A DNA stretch of 64,000 nt. Source: Chryseobacterium piperi (GTDB lineage Bacteria; Bacteroidota; Bacteroidia; Flavobacteriales; Weeksellaceae). Both the position numbers and the translations under genes were made by a program. The stretch is taken from the NCBI RefSeq assembly GCF_002285635.2, contig NZ_CP023049.2:248001-312000 (forward strand). Reading direction: 5' to 3'. Each line of letters begins with the position of its first letter. Positions within the stretch are counted from its first letter, which is position 1. The notes under the pieces are model-generated. The model searched no databases, was not told the origin of the DNA, and saw nothing but the letters and a program-made list of their open reading frames with translations. Shown in pieces: positions 47,290-55,776 of this stretch.

Positions 47290-47687
47290 TTACAACTATT
47301 TTAACCCCAACCTACAATTTCTCAGCGTATATGATCTATCTGCCAATTGTAATTACATTAACCGTAGTCGTATCACAGTTTTTATTCAAAAATTCCAAAG
47401 CATTTATGATTGATATTTTTCACCAGAAGGAAGATATTGCCCTAGCTACAAATAGTCTTTTTAAAATTGGGTTTTATCTTTTAAATATCGGTTTTGCGCT
47501 TTGTATTATAGAGTTCTTTCAAATAGAAACGATCGAGAGATTAATTGTAAGCTTAAGCCGGAAAATAGGAGGTTTCTCTATTTATCTTGGTGTAATGATG
47601 CTTATAAACCTTTTGCTTTTTCTAAAAGGTAGAAAACACGCAATGAATAAAGAAAATATATTAAAAAATGAAAACGCAGATTTTTAA
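47286..47687 (+). CDS. small multi-pass membrane protein, unknown family (paralogue B)
   Basis: A 133-residue protein with three hydrophobic segments (YLPIVITLTVVVSQFLF, LFKIGFYLLNIGFALCIIEF, GGFSIYLGVMMLINLLLFL) and a charged C-terminal tail (KGRKHAMNKENILKNENADF). The ATG lies in the last codon of paralogue A, so the two are probably made in equal amounts and may form a heteromer. No known domain recognised; the A/B pair looks like a duplication that has diverged. Confidence 0.72.
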   Translation: MITTILTPTYNFSAYMIYLPIVITLTVVVSQFLFKNSKAFMIDIFHQKEDIALATNSLFKIGFYLLNIGFALCIIEFFQIETIERLIVSLSRKIGGFSIYLGVMMLINLLLFLKGRKHAMNKENILKNENADF

Positions 47688-47828
47688 AATCTGGATGTAT
47701 TTCACATTCAAATTCTCCAATAAAAGAACAAGGGGAGACTTTTTAAACCTTTGAACATAAGAATAATTATTCGGATTGATAAAGAGTTGTTCAGACATTA
47801 GTATAAACACATATTTAAAAAATTAAAA

Positions 47829-48278
47829 ATGTCTAGAATTTATTTAGAAACTATTATTGAGGCAGATATTCATACAGTTTTTGATCTGGCAAGAGATATT
47901 GATCTACATCAGAAATCAACATCTAAAACTAATGAAAAAGCTATTGAAGGACGTACACACGGACTCATTGAATTGAATGAAACGGTAACCTGGCGAGCCC
48001 AACATTTAGGAGTTTATCAAACCCATACTTCAAAGATTGTTAGCATGGAAAAACCTTATCAATTCACAGATGTGATGTTGAAAGGAACTTTTAAATTCTT
48101 TGGACACCAGCACATTTTTGAGGAGAAAGGAAAAAACACGGTCATGATTGATATCCTCGAATTTGAATCTCCATTGGGAATTATAGGAAAACTTTTCAAT
48201 AAAGTTTTCCTTAAAAATTATCTTAAAGATTTCTTATTGGAAAGAAATGCAATCATCAAAAAAATAGCTGAATTATGA
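47829..48278 (+). CDS. SRPBCC-family protein (START/polyketide-cyclase-like fold)
   Basis: A 149-residue cytoplasmic protein with the helix-grip fold pattern: an initial strand YLETIIEADIHTVFDLARDIDLHQKS, central strands (HGLIELNETVTWRAQHLGVY, QFTDVMLKGTFKFFGHQH) and a long C-terminal helix (FLKNYLKDFLLERNAIIKKI). The N-terminal 'ETxIxADIxxVFDLxRDIDLHxxS' stretch is typical of SRPBCC proteins paired with TIGR01777 epimerases. The next gene is such an epimerase, and in other bacteria the two are found fused, so they probably work together. Ligand unknown; the fold usually binds a hydrophobic small molecule. Confidence 0.83.
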   Translation: MSRIYLETIIEADIHTVFDLARDIDLHQKSTSKTNEKAIEGRTHGLIELNETVTWRAQHLGVYQTHTSKIVSMEKPYQFTDVMLKGTFKFFGHQHIFEEKGKNTVMIDILEFESPLGIIGKLFNKVFLKNYLKDFLLERNAIIKKIAEL

Positions 48279-48312
48279 ATTTTTCAATAAGTAAGCTAAT
48301 ATCAGTATTTTT

Positions 48313-48354
48313 CCTAAACCCTAAACCCTAAACCCTAAACCCTAAACCCTAAAC
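48313..48354. repeat. six perfect heptamer repeats (CCTAAAC)n directly before a start codon
   Basis: Exactly six tandem copies of CCTAAAC fill 42 bp and end one base before the ATG at 48356. The unit equals the plant-type telomere heptamer in another register. Copy-number slippage would shift the spacing of anything upstream relative to the start, so it could tune translation or transcription of the epimerase gene. Confidence 0.95.
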
Positions 48355-48355
48355 T

Positions 48356-49249
48356 ATGAAAATAATTATTGCCGGCGGTACCGGATTTCTAGGTGAAAAC
48401 TTAGAAAGCTACTTCGAAAAAAAAGGAGATCAGGTCTATATTTTAACCCGAAATCCAAAACGTAAAAATGAAATATATTGGGATGCCCAAACATTAGGTG
48501 AATGGAAAAATCATCTTGAGGGTTCAGATGTTATCATCAATCTTACTGGAAAATCTGTAGACTGCAGGTATCATGATAAAAATAAACAGGAGATATTTTC
48601 CTCAAAAATTGATAGCACAAAAATTCTCCAGAAAGCAATAGATGGGCTGGTGAACGCTCCTAAGGTTTGGCTGAATGCAAGCTCAGCGACTATTTATGTT
48701 CATTCTGAAAAACATTTGAATACAGAAGAAAACGGAATTATAGGAGATGATTTTTCAATGAATATCTGTAAAAGCTGGGAAAAAGAATTTTTCAAAGTTA
48801 ACAATGAACAGATAAGAAAAGTAGCATTGCGGACATCAATTGTTCTTGGCAAAAACGGAGGTGCTTTTCCTAAGCTTTATCAGGTGACAAAATTAGGATT
48901 AGGTGGAAAGCAGGGGAAAGGAGATCAGAAGGTAAGCTGGATCCACATTCATGATTTCTGTCGTGCCGTTGAATGGATTATTGAAAATGAAAATATTTCC
49001 GGAGCTATAAACGTAACAGCCCCGAACCCTCTATCTAATGAGGAATTAATGAAAAAATTAAGGAAGAGTTTGAAAGTTCCTTTTGGAATGGAAGCACAGG
49101 TCTGGCAGCTGGAAATTGCCTCTATTTTCCTAAGGACAGAGACTGAGCTATTATTGAAAAGCCGGAATGTTTATCCTGGAAAATTAATGGAAGAAGGTTT
49201 TGATTTCTCATATCCGGATATTGATATTGCATTTCAGAATTTGCTTTGA
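48356..49249 (+). CDS. TIGR01777-family NAD-dependent epimerase/dehydratase
   Basis: A 297-residue short-chain dehydrogenase-like protein. Rossmann motif IIAGGTGFLGENL at residues 3-15, then VYILTRNPKR. The family blocks DVIINLTGKSVDCRYHDKNK, NASSATIYVHSEKH, KVALRTSIVLGKNGGAFPK and HIHDFCRAVEWII are all present, followed by the C-terminal domain GAINVTAPNPLSNEELMKKL. These proteins (E. coli YfcH, 'cell division inhibitor SulA-like') have no settled biochemical role. Pairing with an SRPBCC gene is usual. The start codon is preceded by the heptamer array. Confidence 0.9.
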   Translation: MKIIIAGGTGFLGENLESYFEKKGDQVYILTRNPKRKNEIYWDAQTLGEWKNHLEGSDVIINLTGKSVDCRYHDKNKQEIFSSKIDSTKILQKAIDGLVNAPKVWLNASSATIYVHSEKHLNTEENGIIGDDFSMNICKSWEKEFFKVNNEQIRKVALRTSIVLGKNGGAFPKLYQVTKLGLGGKQGKGDQKVSWIHIHDFCRAVEWIIENENISGAINVTAPNPLSNEELMKKLRKSLKVPFGMEAQVWQLEIASIFLRTETELLLKSRNVYPGKLMEEGFDFSYPDIDIAFQNLL

Positions 49250-49284
49250 AAGGTTTAATTTTTTTTGAAAGTTCCCGATAGAAT

Positions 49285-49850
49285 TGACAATGAAGGTAAA
49301 ATCGCAAAATCGCTGATTTGCAAAACTGCTAATTCAGCCTATGTTTGTCATTTCGACGAAGGAGAAATCTCTTAGTATTTTAGTAATGGTTTAATTTTCC
49401 CACGGATTACACAGATTTTCACAGATGTGGATGCTTATTTTTTTCTCGCAGATTGCGCTGATTTCGCAGATCTTATAAAAATCTTTGATTTTTAAGAAGC
49501 TTATGTGTACTTGTTATACAGTATGAATTGAACTTAAATAACTAAAGTGTTTAAAAACTTTTGTGTCTTTTGTGGTTTAATTTTCCCACGGATTACACAG
49601 ATTTTCACAGATGTGGATGCTTATTTTTTTCTCGCAGATTGCGCTGATTTCGCAAATCTTATAAAAATCTTTGATTTTTAAGAAGCTTATGTATACTTGT
49701 TATACAGTATGAATTGAACTTAAATAACTAAAGTGTTTAAAAACTTTTGTGTCTTTTGTGGTTTAATTTTTTCACCCCAGATTCCTCAGATTAGCACAGA
49801 TATTTATGCTATTTTTTTGTTCACAGATTGAGCCTATTTAAAATATTAAA
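49285..49850 (-). repeat. dispersed intergenic repeat family, two tandem units of 186 bp in reverse orientation
   Basis: The modules from 13428-13925 recur here as reverse complements. 'cccacggattacacagattt' starts at 49399 and again at 49585, so the unit is 186 bp. Each unit holds 'ctcgcagattgcgctgattt', the hairpin 'aaaaatctttgattttta', 'cttatgtgtacttgttatac' and 'aaaacttttgtgtcttttgt'. The leading 49290-49398 part holds the 'catttcgacgaaggagaaat' module seen at 45.8 kb. The gap 49250-49890 has no gene. Confidence 0.85.
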
Positions 49851-49890
49851 AATTTAATTTCAAACTATTACATTAGCAAAAAGTATTTTT

Positions 49891-51333
49891 ATGCTGACTT
49901 CACGAAAAACCAAAGTATTTTTTCTTGCTTCAATTTGTCTTTCTGCGGCTTCTTTTTCACAGGCTCATCAAGTATCAAAAGGATATGAAAAGCCTACTGA
50001 TCCTTTAGTAGTACAGAATCTTGAAGAGTGGCAGGATTTGAAATTCGGACTTTTTATGCATTGGGGGACGTACAGCCAGTGGGGTATCGTGGAAAGCTGG
50101 AGCTTATGTCCTGAGGATGAATCCTGGACACAGCGTAAACCTGAGCATGGAAAATCATATGGTGAGTATGTGAAGAATTATGAAAACCTTCAGACTACAT
50201 TCAATCCTACTGAGTTTAACCCTCAAAAGTGGGCTGATGCAGCTAAAAAAGCAGGGATGAAATACGTGGTTTTTACGACCAAGCATCATGATGGCTTTGC
50301 AATGTTTGATACCGGAGAGTCAGATTATAAAATTACATCATCGAAGACTCCTTTTTCTACAAATCCGAAAGCAAATATTACAAAGGAAGTTTTCAATACA
50401 TTTAGAAAAGAAGGGTTTAAAATAGGGGCTTATTTTTCAAAACCGGATTGGCATTCTGATGATTATTGGTGGACTTACTTTCCGCCCAAAGACAGAAATG
50501 TCAACTATGATCCCAAAAAATATCCGGAGAGATGGGAACGCTTTAAAAAATTCACATTCAATCAGCTTAATGAAATTACTTCTCAATATGGTAAAATAGA
50601 CATTCTCTGGCTTGATGGCGGATGGGTACGTCCTTTTCGAACGATAGATCCGAGTGTTGAATGGCAGAAAACAATTAAAACGGAACAAGATATCGATATG
50701 GATAAGATTGGAATGATGGCCCGTAAAAACCAACCGGGCATTATCATTGTCGATAGAACAGTTCCCGGAAAATGGGAAAATTATGTAACGCCTGAACAGG
50801 CTGTCCCGGAACATCCCCTTTCTATTCCATGGGAAAGTTGTATTACTATAGGAGATTCTTTTTCCTATGTACCTAATGACCATTACAAATCCTCTCAAAA
50901 AATTATAGAGACCTTAATAAAAATTATTTCACGAGGAGGAAATTACCTGATGAATATTGCTCCAGGACCTAATGGGGATTATGATCCGGTGGTCTATGAA
51001 AGGCTAAAAGAAATTTCGGAATGGATGGACAAAAATGGATCTGCAGTTTTTGCAACAAGGAGTATAACTCCTTATCATGAGGGGGACTTTTATTATACCG
51101 GAAGCAAAGATGGCAGAACAATCAATATTTTTCATATTCAGGAAAAAGCGAATTATTCTTCACCATCAGATCTTAGTTTTACAATTCCTGACAACTTTAA
51201 ACCTTCATCGGTAAAGGTTTTAGGAATTTCGTCTAAGGTTCAATGGAAGAAAACAGGAAATACGATGCATGTACAGCTTCCGCAGGAACGAAGCAGGCTA
51301 AAATATTCTACCGTAATACAATTGAAACAGTAA
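49891..51333 (+). CDS. secreted GH29 alpha-L-fucosidase
   Basis: A 480-residue exported glycosidase. Signal peptide at 1-25 (ASFSQAHQ). The GH29 barrel shows LKFGLFMHWGTYSQWGIVES (about residues 50-69), KYVVFTTKHHDGFAMFDT, and the nucleophile aspartate Asp242 in ILWLDGGWVRP. Later GGNYLMNIAPGPNGDYDP and a C-terminal beta domain. It releases terminal fucose from glycans with retention of configuration. Subfamily (broad or alpha-1,3/4-specific) not readable. It stands alone between a repeat region and the dihydrolipoyl dehydrogenase gene. Together with the GH95-like enzyme at 32235 it gives the strain two fucosidase-type enzymes in this window. Confidence 0.93.
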   Translation: MLTSRKTKVFFLASICLSAASFSQAHQVSKGYEKPTDPLVVQNLEEWQDLKFGLFMHWGTYSQWGIVESWSLCPEDESWTQRKPEHGKSYGEYVKNYENLQTTFNPTEFNPQKWADAAKKAGMKYVVFTTKHHDGFAMFDTGESDYKITSSKTPFSTNPKANITKEVFNTFRKEGFKIGAYFSKPDWHSDDYWWTYFPPKDRNVNYDPKKYPERWERFKKFTFNQLNEITSQYGKIDILWLDGGWVRPFRTIDPSVEWQKTIKTEQDIDMDKIGMMARKNQPGIIIVDRTVPGKWENYVTPEQAVPEHPLSIPWESCITIGDSFSYVPNDHYKSSQKIIETLIKIISRGGNYLMNIAPGPNGDYDPVVYERLKEISEWMDKNGSAVFATRSITPYHEGDFYYTGSKDGRTINIFHIQEKANYSSPSDLSFTIPDNFKPSSVKVLGISSKVQWKKTGNTMHVQLPQERSRLKYSTVIQLKQ

Positions 51334-51634
51334 CGTTATCGGTTAAAAATAAGCTTTAAATGATTCAATCCTAAGATTTTGAAGGGAAGGTCCAAATTCA
51401 AAAACAATGACAAAAAAACTAAAATAATGTGGATTTCTTAAGCTTATGAAGTGATCTGGTTTTAAAGGATTTTTAATTTAAAGCAGATTTTATTGAAAGA
51501 AAATGCTTGTAATGGAGTCTTTTTTTGTTTAAAATTAATTGAATTTAGCTTTAATAATACATTGTCAGATGAATTTGGCGAAACGTGGAACATCCCATAT
51601 TTTTTCCTTAAATTCGCATAAAAAATTTAAGCTA
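51334..51634. other. intergenic stretch without recognisable gene
   Basis: About 300 bp between the fucosidase and the dihydrolipoyl dehydrogenase genes. A weak -7-like box taaattcg lies at about 51609, 18 bp before the dehydrogenase ATG. No terminator-quality hairpin or dispersed repeat is seen. Confidence 0.4.
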
Positions 51635-53023
51635 ATGAATTACGATATTATTGTCATCGGGAGTGGTCCTGGTGGATATGTTACAGCAATTAGAGCAGCG
51701 CAATTGGGTTTCAAAACTGCAATTATCGAAAAAGAAAACTTAGGAGGAATTTGCCTTAACTGGGGATGTATTCCAACTAAAGCTTTATTGAAATCTGCTC
51801 AGGTTTTTAATTATATCAACCATGCTGAAGATTATGGTTTGAATAAAGTAGAAGCAAGTTTCGAGTTTCCAAACGTAATTCAGAGAAGCCGCGGAGTTGC
51901 TAACAAAATGAGCAAAGGAATTGAATTCCTGATGAAGAAGAATAAAATTGATGTTATTCTTGGGACGGCAAAAGTTTTAAAAGATAAAAAAGTTTCTGTT
52001 ACAGATAAAGATGGTAAAACAACTGAGTATTCAGGAAATCATATTATCATCGCAACAGGAGCACGTTCAAGAGAATTGCCTAATTTACCTCAGGATGGTA
52101 AAAAGGTGATCGGATACAGACAGGCATTATCTCTTCCTGAGCAGCCGAAATCTATGATTGTAGTAGGTTCTGGTGCCATCGGGGTAGAGTTTGCAGATTT
52201 CTATAATACAATGGGAACAAAAGTAACTGTTGTTGAATTTATGCCGAATATTGTTCCTGTAGAGGATGAAGAAATTTCTAAGCACCTTGAAAAGTCTCTT
52301 AAGAAATCAGGGATCGAAATTATGACCAATGCTTCTGTAGAAAGCGTTGATACTAGTGGAGAAGGAGTAAAGGCTACTGTGAAAACAGCGAATGATACTA
52401 TTACTTTGGAAGCTGATATTTTACTTTCAGCAGTAGGTATCGCTGCGAATATCGAAAACATTGGTTTAGAAGAAGTAGGAATCCAAACGGATAAAGGAAG
52501 AGTTTTAGTAAACGAATGGTATGAAACTTCAGTACCGGGTTACTATGCGATTGGAGATCTTATCCCGACTCAGGCTTTGGCTCACGTAGCTTCAGCTGAA
52601 GGAATTACTTGTGTAGAAAAAATCAAAGGATTACATGTTGAGAAAATCGACTATGGTAATATCCCTGGATGTACATACTGTCACCCTGAAGTTGCTTCAG
52701 TAGGTCTTACAGAAAAACAAGCAAAAGAAAAAGGATACGAAATCAAAGTAGGTAAATTCCCACTTTCAGCAAGTGGTAAAGCTACTGCAAACGGTAATAC
52801 AGATGGTTTCATCAAGGTTATTTTCGATGCTAAATATGGAGAGTGGTTAGGATGTCATATGATTGGTGAAGGAGTAACAGATATGGTTGCTGAAGCTGTT
52901 GTAGCCAGAAAACTGGAAACTACAGGTCATGAGATCATTAAATCAATTCACCCGCACCCTACAGTTTCTGAAGCTATTATGGAAGCAGCAGCTGCCGCTT
53001 ATGGGGAGGTGATCCACATTTAA
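51635..53023 (+). CDS. lpdA: dihydrolipoyl dehydrogenase (E3)
   Basis: A 462-residue flavoprotein that reoxidises dihydrolipoamide of 2-oxoacid dehydrogenase complexes with NAD+. FAD motif IIVIGSGPGGYVTAI at the N-terminus; redox disulfide in GGICLNWGCIPTKALLKSA (cysteines about 40 and 45); NAD motif MIVVGSGAIGVEFADFY; FAD-binding GYYAIGDLIPTQALAHVASAEG; the C-terminal catalytic His-Glu pair in HPHPTVSEAIMEAAAAAYG. I set the start at ATG 51635 because the flavin fold starts there; the open frame runs back to 51539 with a sequence that does not belong to the family. It probably serves the E1 encoded at 29479 and others. Confidence 0.96.
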   Translation: MNYDIIVIGSGPGGYVTAIRAAQLGFKTAIIEKENLGGICLNWGCIPTKALLKSAQVFNYINHAEDYGLNKVEASFEFPNVIQRSRGVANKMSKGIEFLMKKNKIDVILGTAKVLKDKKVSVTDKDGKTTEYSGNHIIIATGARSRELPNLPQDGKKVIGYRQALSLPEQPKSMIVVGSGAIGVEFADFYNTMGTKVTVVEFMPNIVPVEDEEISKHLEKSLKKSGIEIMTNASVESVDTSGEGVKATVKTANDTITLEADILLSAVGIAANIENIGLEEVGIQTDKGRVLVNEWYETSVPGYYAIGDLIPTQALAHVASAEGITCVEKIKGLHVEKIDYGNIPGCTYCHPEVASVGLTEKQAKEKGYEIKVGKFPLSASGKATANGNTDGFIKVIFDAKYGEWLGCHMIGEGVTDMVAEAVVARKLETTGHEIIKSIHPHPTVSEAIMEAAAAAYGEVIHI

Positions 53024-53050
53024 TTTATACAACAAATATTACTAAATATT

Positions 53051-53080
53051 AAAAAGCCTGGATTATATCTGGGCTTTTTT
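53051..53080 (+). terminator. intrinsic terminator of the E3 gene
   Basis: aaaaagcc pairs with ggcttttt across a 13-base loop that itself pairs partly (gga/tct); T tract follows. Confidence 0.75.
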
Positions 53081-53093
53081 AGACCAATTCATT

Positions 53094-53690
53094 ATGAAAA
53101 CAAGATTCATTATACTATTTTCTTTATTCTCAATAGGTCTTTATTTTTCGCAGGAAAAAGAAGATAAACGATTTTTTCCGGTAGAATATATTTTAAAAAA
53201 TTCTAATGATACTATCAAAGGAAAAATAAGAAACACAGGCTACTTCACAAACAAAAAATACTATTTTGCCACCATTATGTTTAAAATGAAAATGAGAAGT
53301 GGAAATGGTGAGGAAACCTGGGTACAGCCGAATGATGTAAAATATATTAAAATTACTGATGAAAATAACATCAAGCATGAATACTTTGCGTCTACGGAAA
53401 AATTGCCTAAGGATGAGGGGTTAATTGAAATTATGTATGAAGGAAAACATATAAACTGGTATAAGGGATACCGTAATCCGGTTCTTGGAACCCAACTTGA
53501 GATTCGGGGATATATTACGGATAAGGATAAAAATTTATTGTATTCAGGTTTTTTTTATGATTTCAAAGGGAAGTTCAAAAAAATGCTCAAAGATGATCTG
53601 GATTTGGAAGCTAAACTAAAAGCAGCAAAGACTGATGAAGAATATGTTGAGGTATTTCGATTGTATGATGCCAAGATTGACAAGCCTTAG
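53094..53690 (+). CDS. secreted protein of unknown function
   Basis: A 198-residue protein with a signal peptide (residues 1-20, ending GLYFSQ). The mature part begins with charged residues (EKEDKRFFPVEYILKNSNDT), has a strand-rich middle (TIKGKIRNTGYFTNKKYYFA, ETWVQPNDVKYIKI) and a helical charged C-terminus (KKMLKDDLDLEAKLKAAKTD). 'NDTIKGKI' and 'DVKYIKI' are features I associate with small Bacteroidota outer-surface or periplasmic proteins that lack a name. No catalytic motif recognised. Its own terminator follows. Confidence 0.75.
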   Translation: MKTRFIILFSLFSIGLYFSQEKEDKRFFPVEYILKNSNDTIKGKIRNTGYFTNKKYYFATIMFKMKMRSGNGEETWVQPNDVKYIKITDENNIKHEYFASTEKLPKDEGLIEIMYEGKHINWYKGYRNPVLGTQLEIRGYITDKDKNLLYSGFFYDFKGKFKKMLKDDLDLEAKLKAAKTDEEYVEVFRLYDAKIDKP

Positions 53691-53705
53691 TTGAAAAAAT
53701 ACGAT

Positions 53706-53733
53706 AACCACAGACAAAATCTGTGGTTTTTTT
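53706..53733 (+). terminator. intrinsic terminator
   Basis: Perfect 9-bp stem aaccacaga/tctgtggtt with a caaaa loop and seven T. Confidence 0.9.
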
Positions 53734-53767
53734 ATGGAATTTTATTAATTTCAGCAAAATTTATAAT

Positions 53768-55711
53768 ATGAAAAACAAATATATTGTAGTTGCTCTTTCT
53801 TTGGCTGGAATTTTTCTATCAGCACAGGAAAAAAGCGAATTTGTTAGTCCTAATGAAAATCTGGTTTCGGAAAATATTTTACCAATTCCGAAAAGCTTGA
53901 ATCAGACGATAAAAAAGTATTCTGAGAGCCGAAATGCAGGATTAGCAGACATTCATCCTAACGGTCAGGAAATTATTGCGACGACACGTTTTGCATCTAC
54001 TAATCAGCTTCATAAAATTTTAGCTCCTATGGGAAGCAGAAGGCAAATTACTTTTTTTGATGAGCCTGTGAATACGGCCAGCTATGAACCGGTAAAAGGA
54101 GAATACTTAATTTATTCAAAAGATATAGGTGGAAATGAGTTTGGACAGCTTTTTAAATTAGATTTGAAAACCCTGGAATCCAAACTTCTTACTGACGGTG
54201 GAAGATCTCAGAACGGTGGAATTAAATGGAAAAAAGATGGATCAGGATTCTACTTCAGCTCTACCAAGAGAAATGGGGGAGACCGCGATATTTATTATAT
54301 GAACCCCATGAAACCGGAAGAGGCACAGCTGATTTTAGAAGTGAAAGGAGGCGGTTGGGGAATTAATGATATTTCCGACGATGGTAAAAAACTCCTGATA
54401 GGGGAATATGTTTCTGCCAACGATTCTTACCTGTATATTTACGATCTTGAAACTAAAAAATTAGAGCCTTTAACGGATAGAAAAGAAAAAGGAGTGGTAC
54501 AATCCGGCGCTACTTTCGGAAAGAATCCCGATGAGATATGGTATGTAACAGATCGTAATAATGAATTTAACCGTCTGGCTGTACTTAATACCAAAACAAA
54601 AAAGACGAATTACCTAACCACTTCAATTCCATGGAATGTTGAAGATTATGAAGTTTCGAAAGATAAATCCAAAATAGTTTTTGTTACCAATGAAAGTGGG
54701 ATCAACAAAATATATATACTGGAAACAAAGACCAATGCATTTACCCCCGTCAATAAAATTTCGTCTGGACTGATGGGAGGTGTCAAGTTCTCCAAAGATG
54801 GACAATCTATCTACTTTGCTCAATCTAAGGCAAATTCAGGATCGGATATTTACAAATTGAACCTCGCATCTCAAAATGTTGAGCGTTGGACAGAAAGCGA
54901 GCAGGGAGAAATGCAGCCTTCTGATATGTCAGTTCCGAAATTAATTGACTGGAAGAGTTTTGATGGAATGAAAATTACAGGGTTCTATTATCCAGCTTCA
55001 TCAAAGTTTACAGGGAAAAGACCGGTTATCATATCTATTCACGGTGGGCCGGAAGGCCAGTCAATGGCTTCATCACTAGGATCAGGAAATTACTATACTA
55101 ATGAAATGGGTGTGGCCATGATCTCCCCCAATGTAAGAGGGTCATCAGGATTCGGTAAAACGTTTATTGCTGCGGACAATTGGGAGTTAAGAATGAATTC
55201 CGTTAAAGATATTGGAGCATTGCTGGATTGGATCGCTAAGCAGCCTGAGCTCGATAAAGACAGGATTATGATTATGGGAGGAAGCTACGGTGGATTTATG
55301 ACACTGGCTACTGCTTATGAATATGCTGATAAAATCAGATGTTCTGTTGATATTGTAGGAATTTCAGACTTTAATACATTCCTGAAAAATACAGAAGAAT
55401 ATCGAAGAGACTTGAGAAGGGTAGAGTACGGTGATGAAAGAATTCTGAAAATGGCCGAATTCTTCACTAAAATAGCGCCTTTAAATAATATTGATAAAAT
55501 TAAAAAACCGATGTTTATCATTCAGGGGGCTAATGATCCACGGGTTCCTGTAACAGAAGCTGTACAAATGAAAGATAAATTGAAAGCACAAGGGAAAACG
55601 GTATGGTATCTGGAGGCTAAAAACGAAGGTCATGGTTTCCGTAAAAAAGAAAATATAGATTTCCAGCGTTTGGCCACGATAAGGTTTATGCAGGAGTATT
55701 TATTAAAATAA
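53768..55711 (+). CDS. secreted S9-family peptidase (acylaminoacyl-peptidase-like)
   Basis: A 647-residue exported serine peptidase, starting at ATG 53768 (MKNKYIVVALSLAGIFLSAQ is the signal peptide; an upstream in-frame start would spoil it). N-terminal beta-propeller with blades such as ADIHPNGQEIIATT, KWKKDGSGFYFSSTKRNGGD and VKFSKDGQSIYFAQ. C-terminal hydrolase domain: oxyanion HGGPEGQ, nucleophile in MGGSYGGFMTLA, aspartate in QGANDPRVPVTEA, histidine in NEGHGFRKKEN. It differs enough from the S9 protein at 14077 to have another specificity. Likely periplasmic peptide degradation. Confidence 0.9.
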   Translation: MKNKYIVVALSLAGIFLSAQEKSEFVSPNENLVSENILPIPKSLNQTIKKYSESRNAGLADIHPNGQEIIATTRFASTNQLHKILAPMGSRRQITFFDEPVNTASYEPVKGEYLIYSKDIGGNEFGQLFKLDLKTLESKLLTDGGRSQNGGIKWKKDGSGFYFSSTKRNGGDRDIYYMNPMKPEEAQLILEVKGGGWGINDISDDGKKLLIGEYVSANDSYLYIYDLETKKLEPLTDRKEKGVVQSGATFGKNPDEIWYVTDRNNEFNRLAVLNTKTKKTNYLTTSIPWNVEDYEVSKDKSKIVFVTNESGINKIYILETKTNAFTPVNKISSGLMGGVKFSKDGQSIYFAQSKANSGSDIYKLNLASQNVERWTESEQGEMQPSDMSVPKLIDWKSFDGMKITGFYYPASSKFTGKRPVIISIHGGPEGQSMASSLGSGNYYTNEMGVAMISPNVRGSSGFGKTFIAADNWELRMNSVKDIGALLDWIAKQPELDKDRIMIMGGSYGGFMTLATAYEYADKIRCSVDIVGISDFNTFLKNTEEYRRDLRRVEYGDERILKMAEFFTKIAPLNNIDKIKKPMFIIQGANDPRVPVTEAVQMKDKLKAQGKTVWYLEAKNEGHGFRKKENIDFQRLATIRFMQEYLLK

Positions 55712-55776
55712 TTTAAAATATTGATATTTAATAAAATTAATCGCATTTTCTCGCCCTGTTTTCTTAATTTTATTCT

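Noticed and set aside
48313..48354. Contamination from plant telomere
   Set aside because: Both flanks are continuous with bacterial genes and the array ends precisely before a conserved start codon; genuine repeat is more likely.
50437..50898. 153-codon minus-strand frame inside the fucosidase gene
   Set aside because: Fully antisense to a well-supported GH29 gene whose motifs cover this region; shadow frame.
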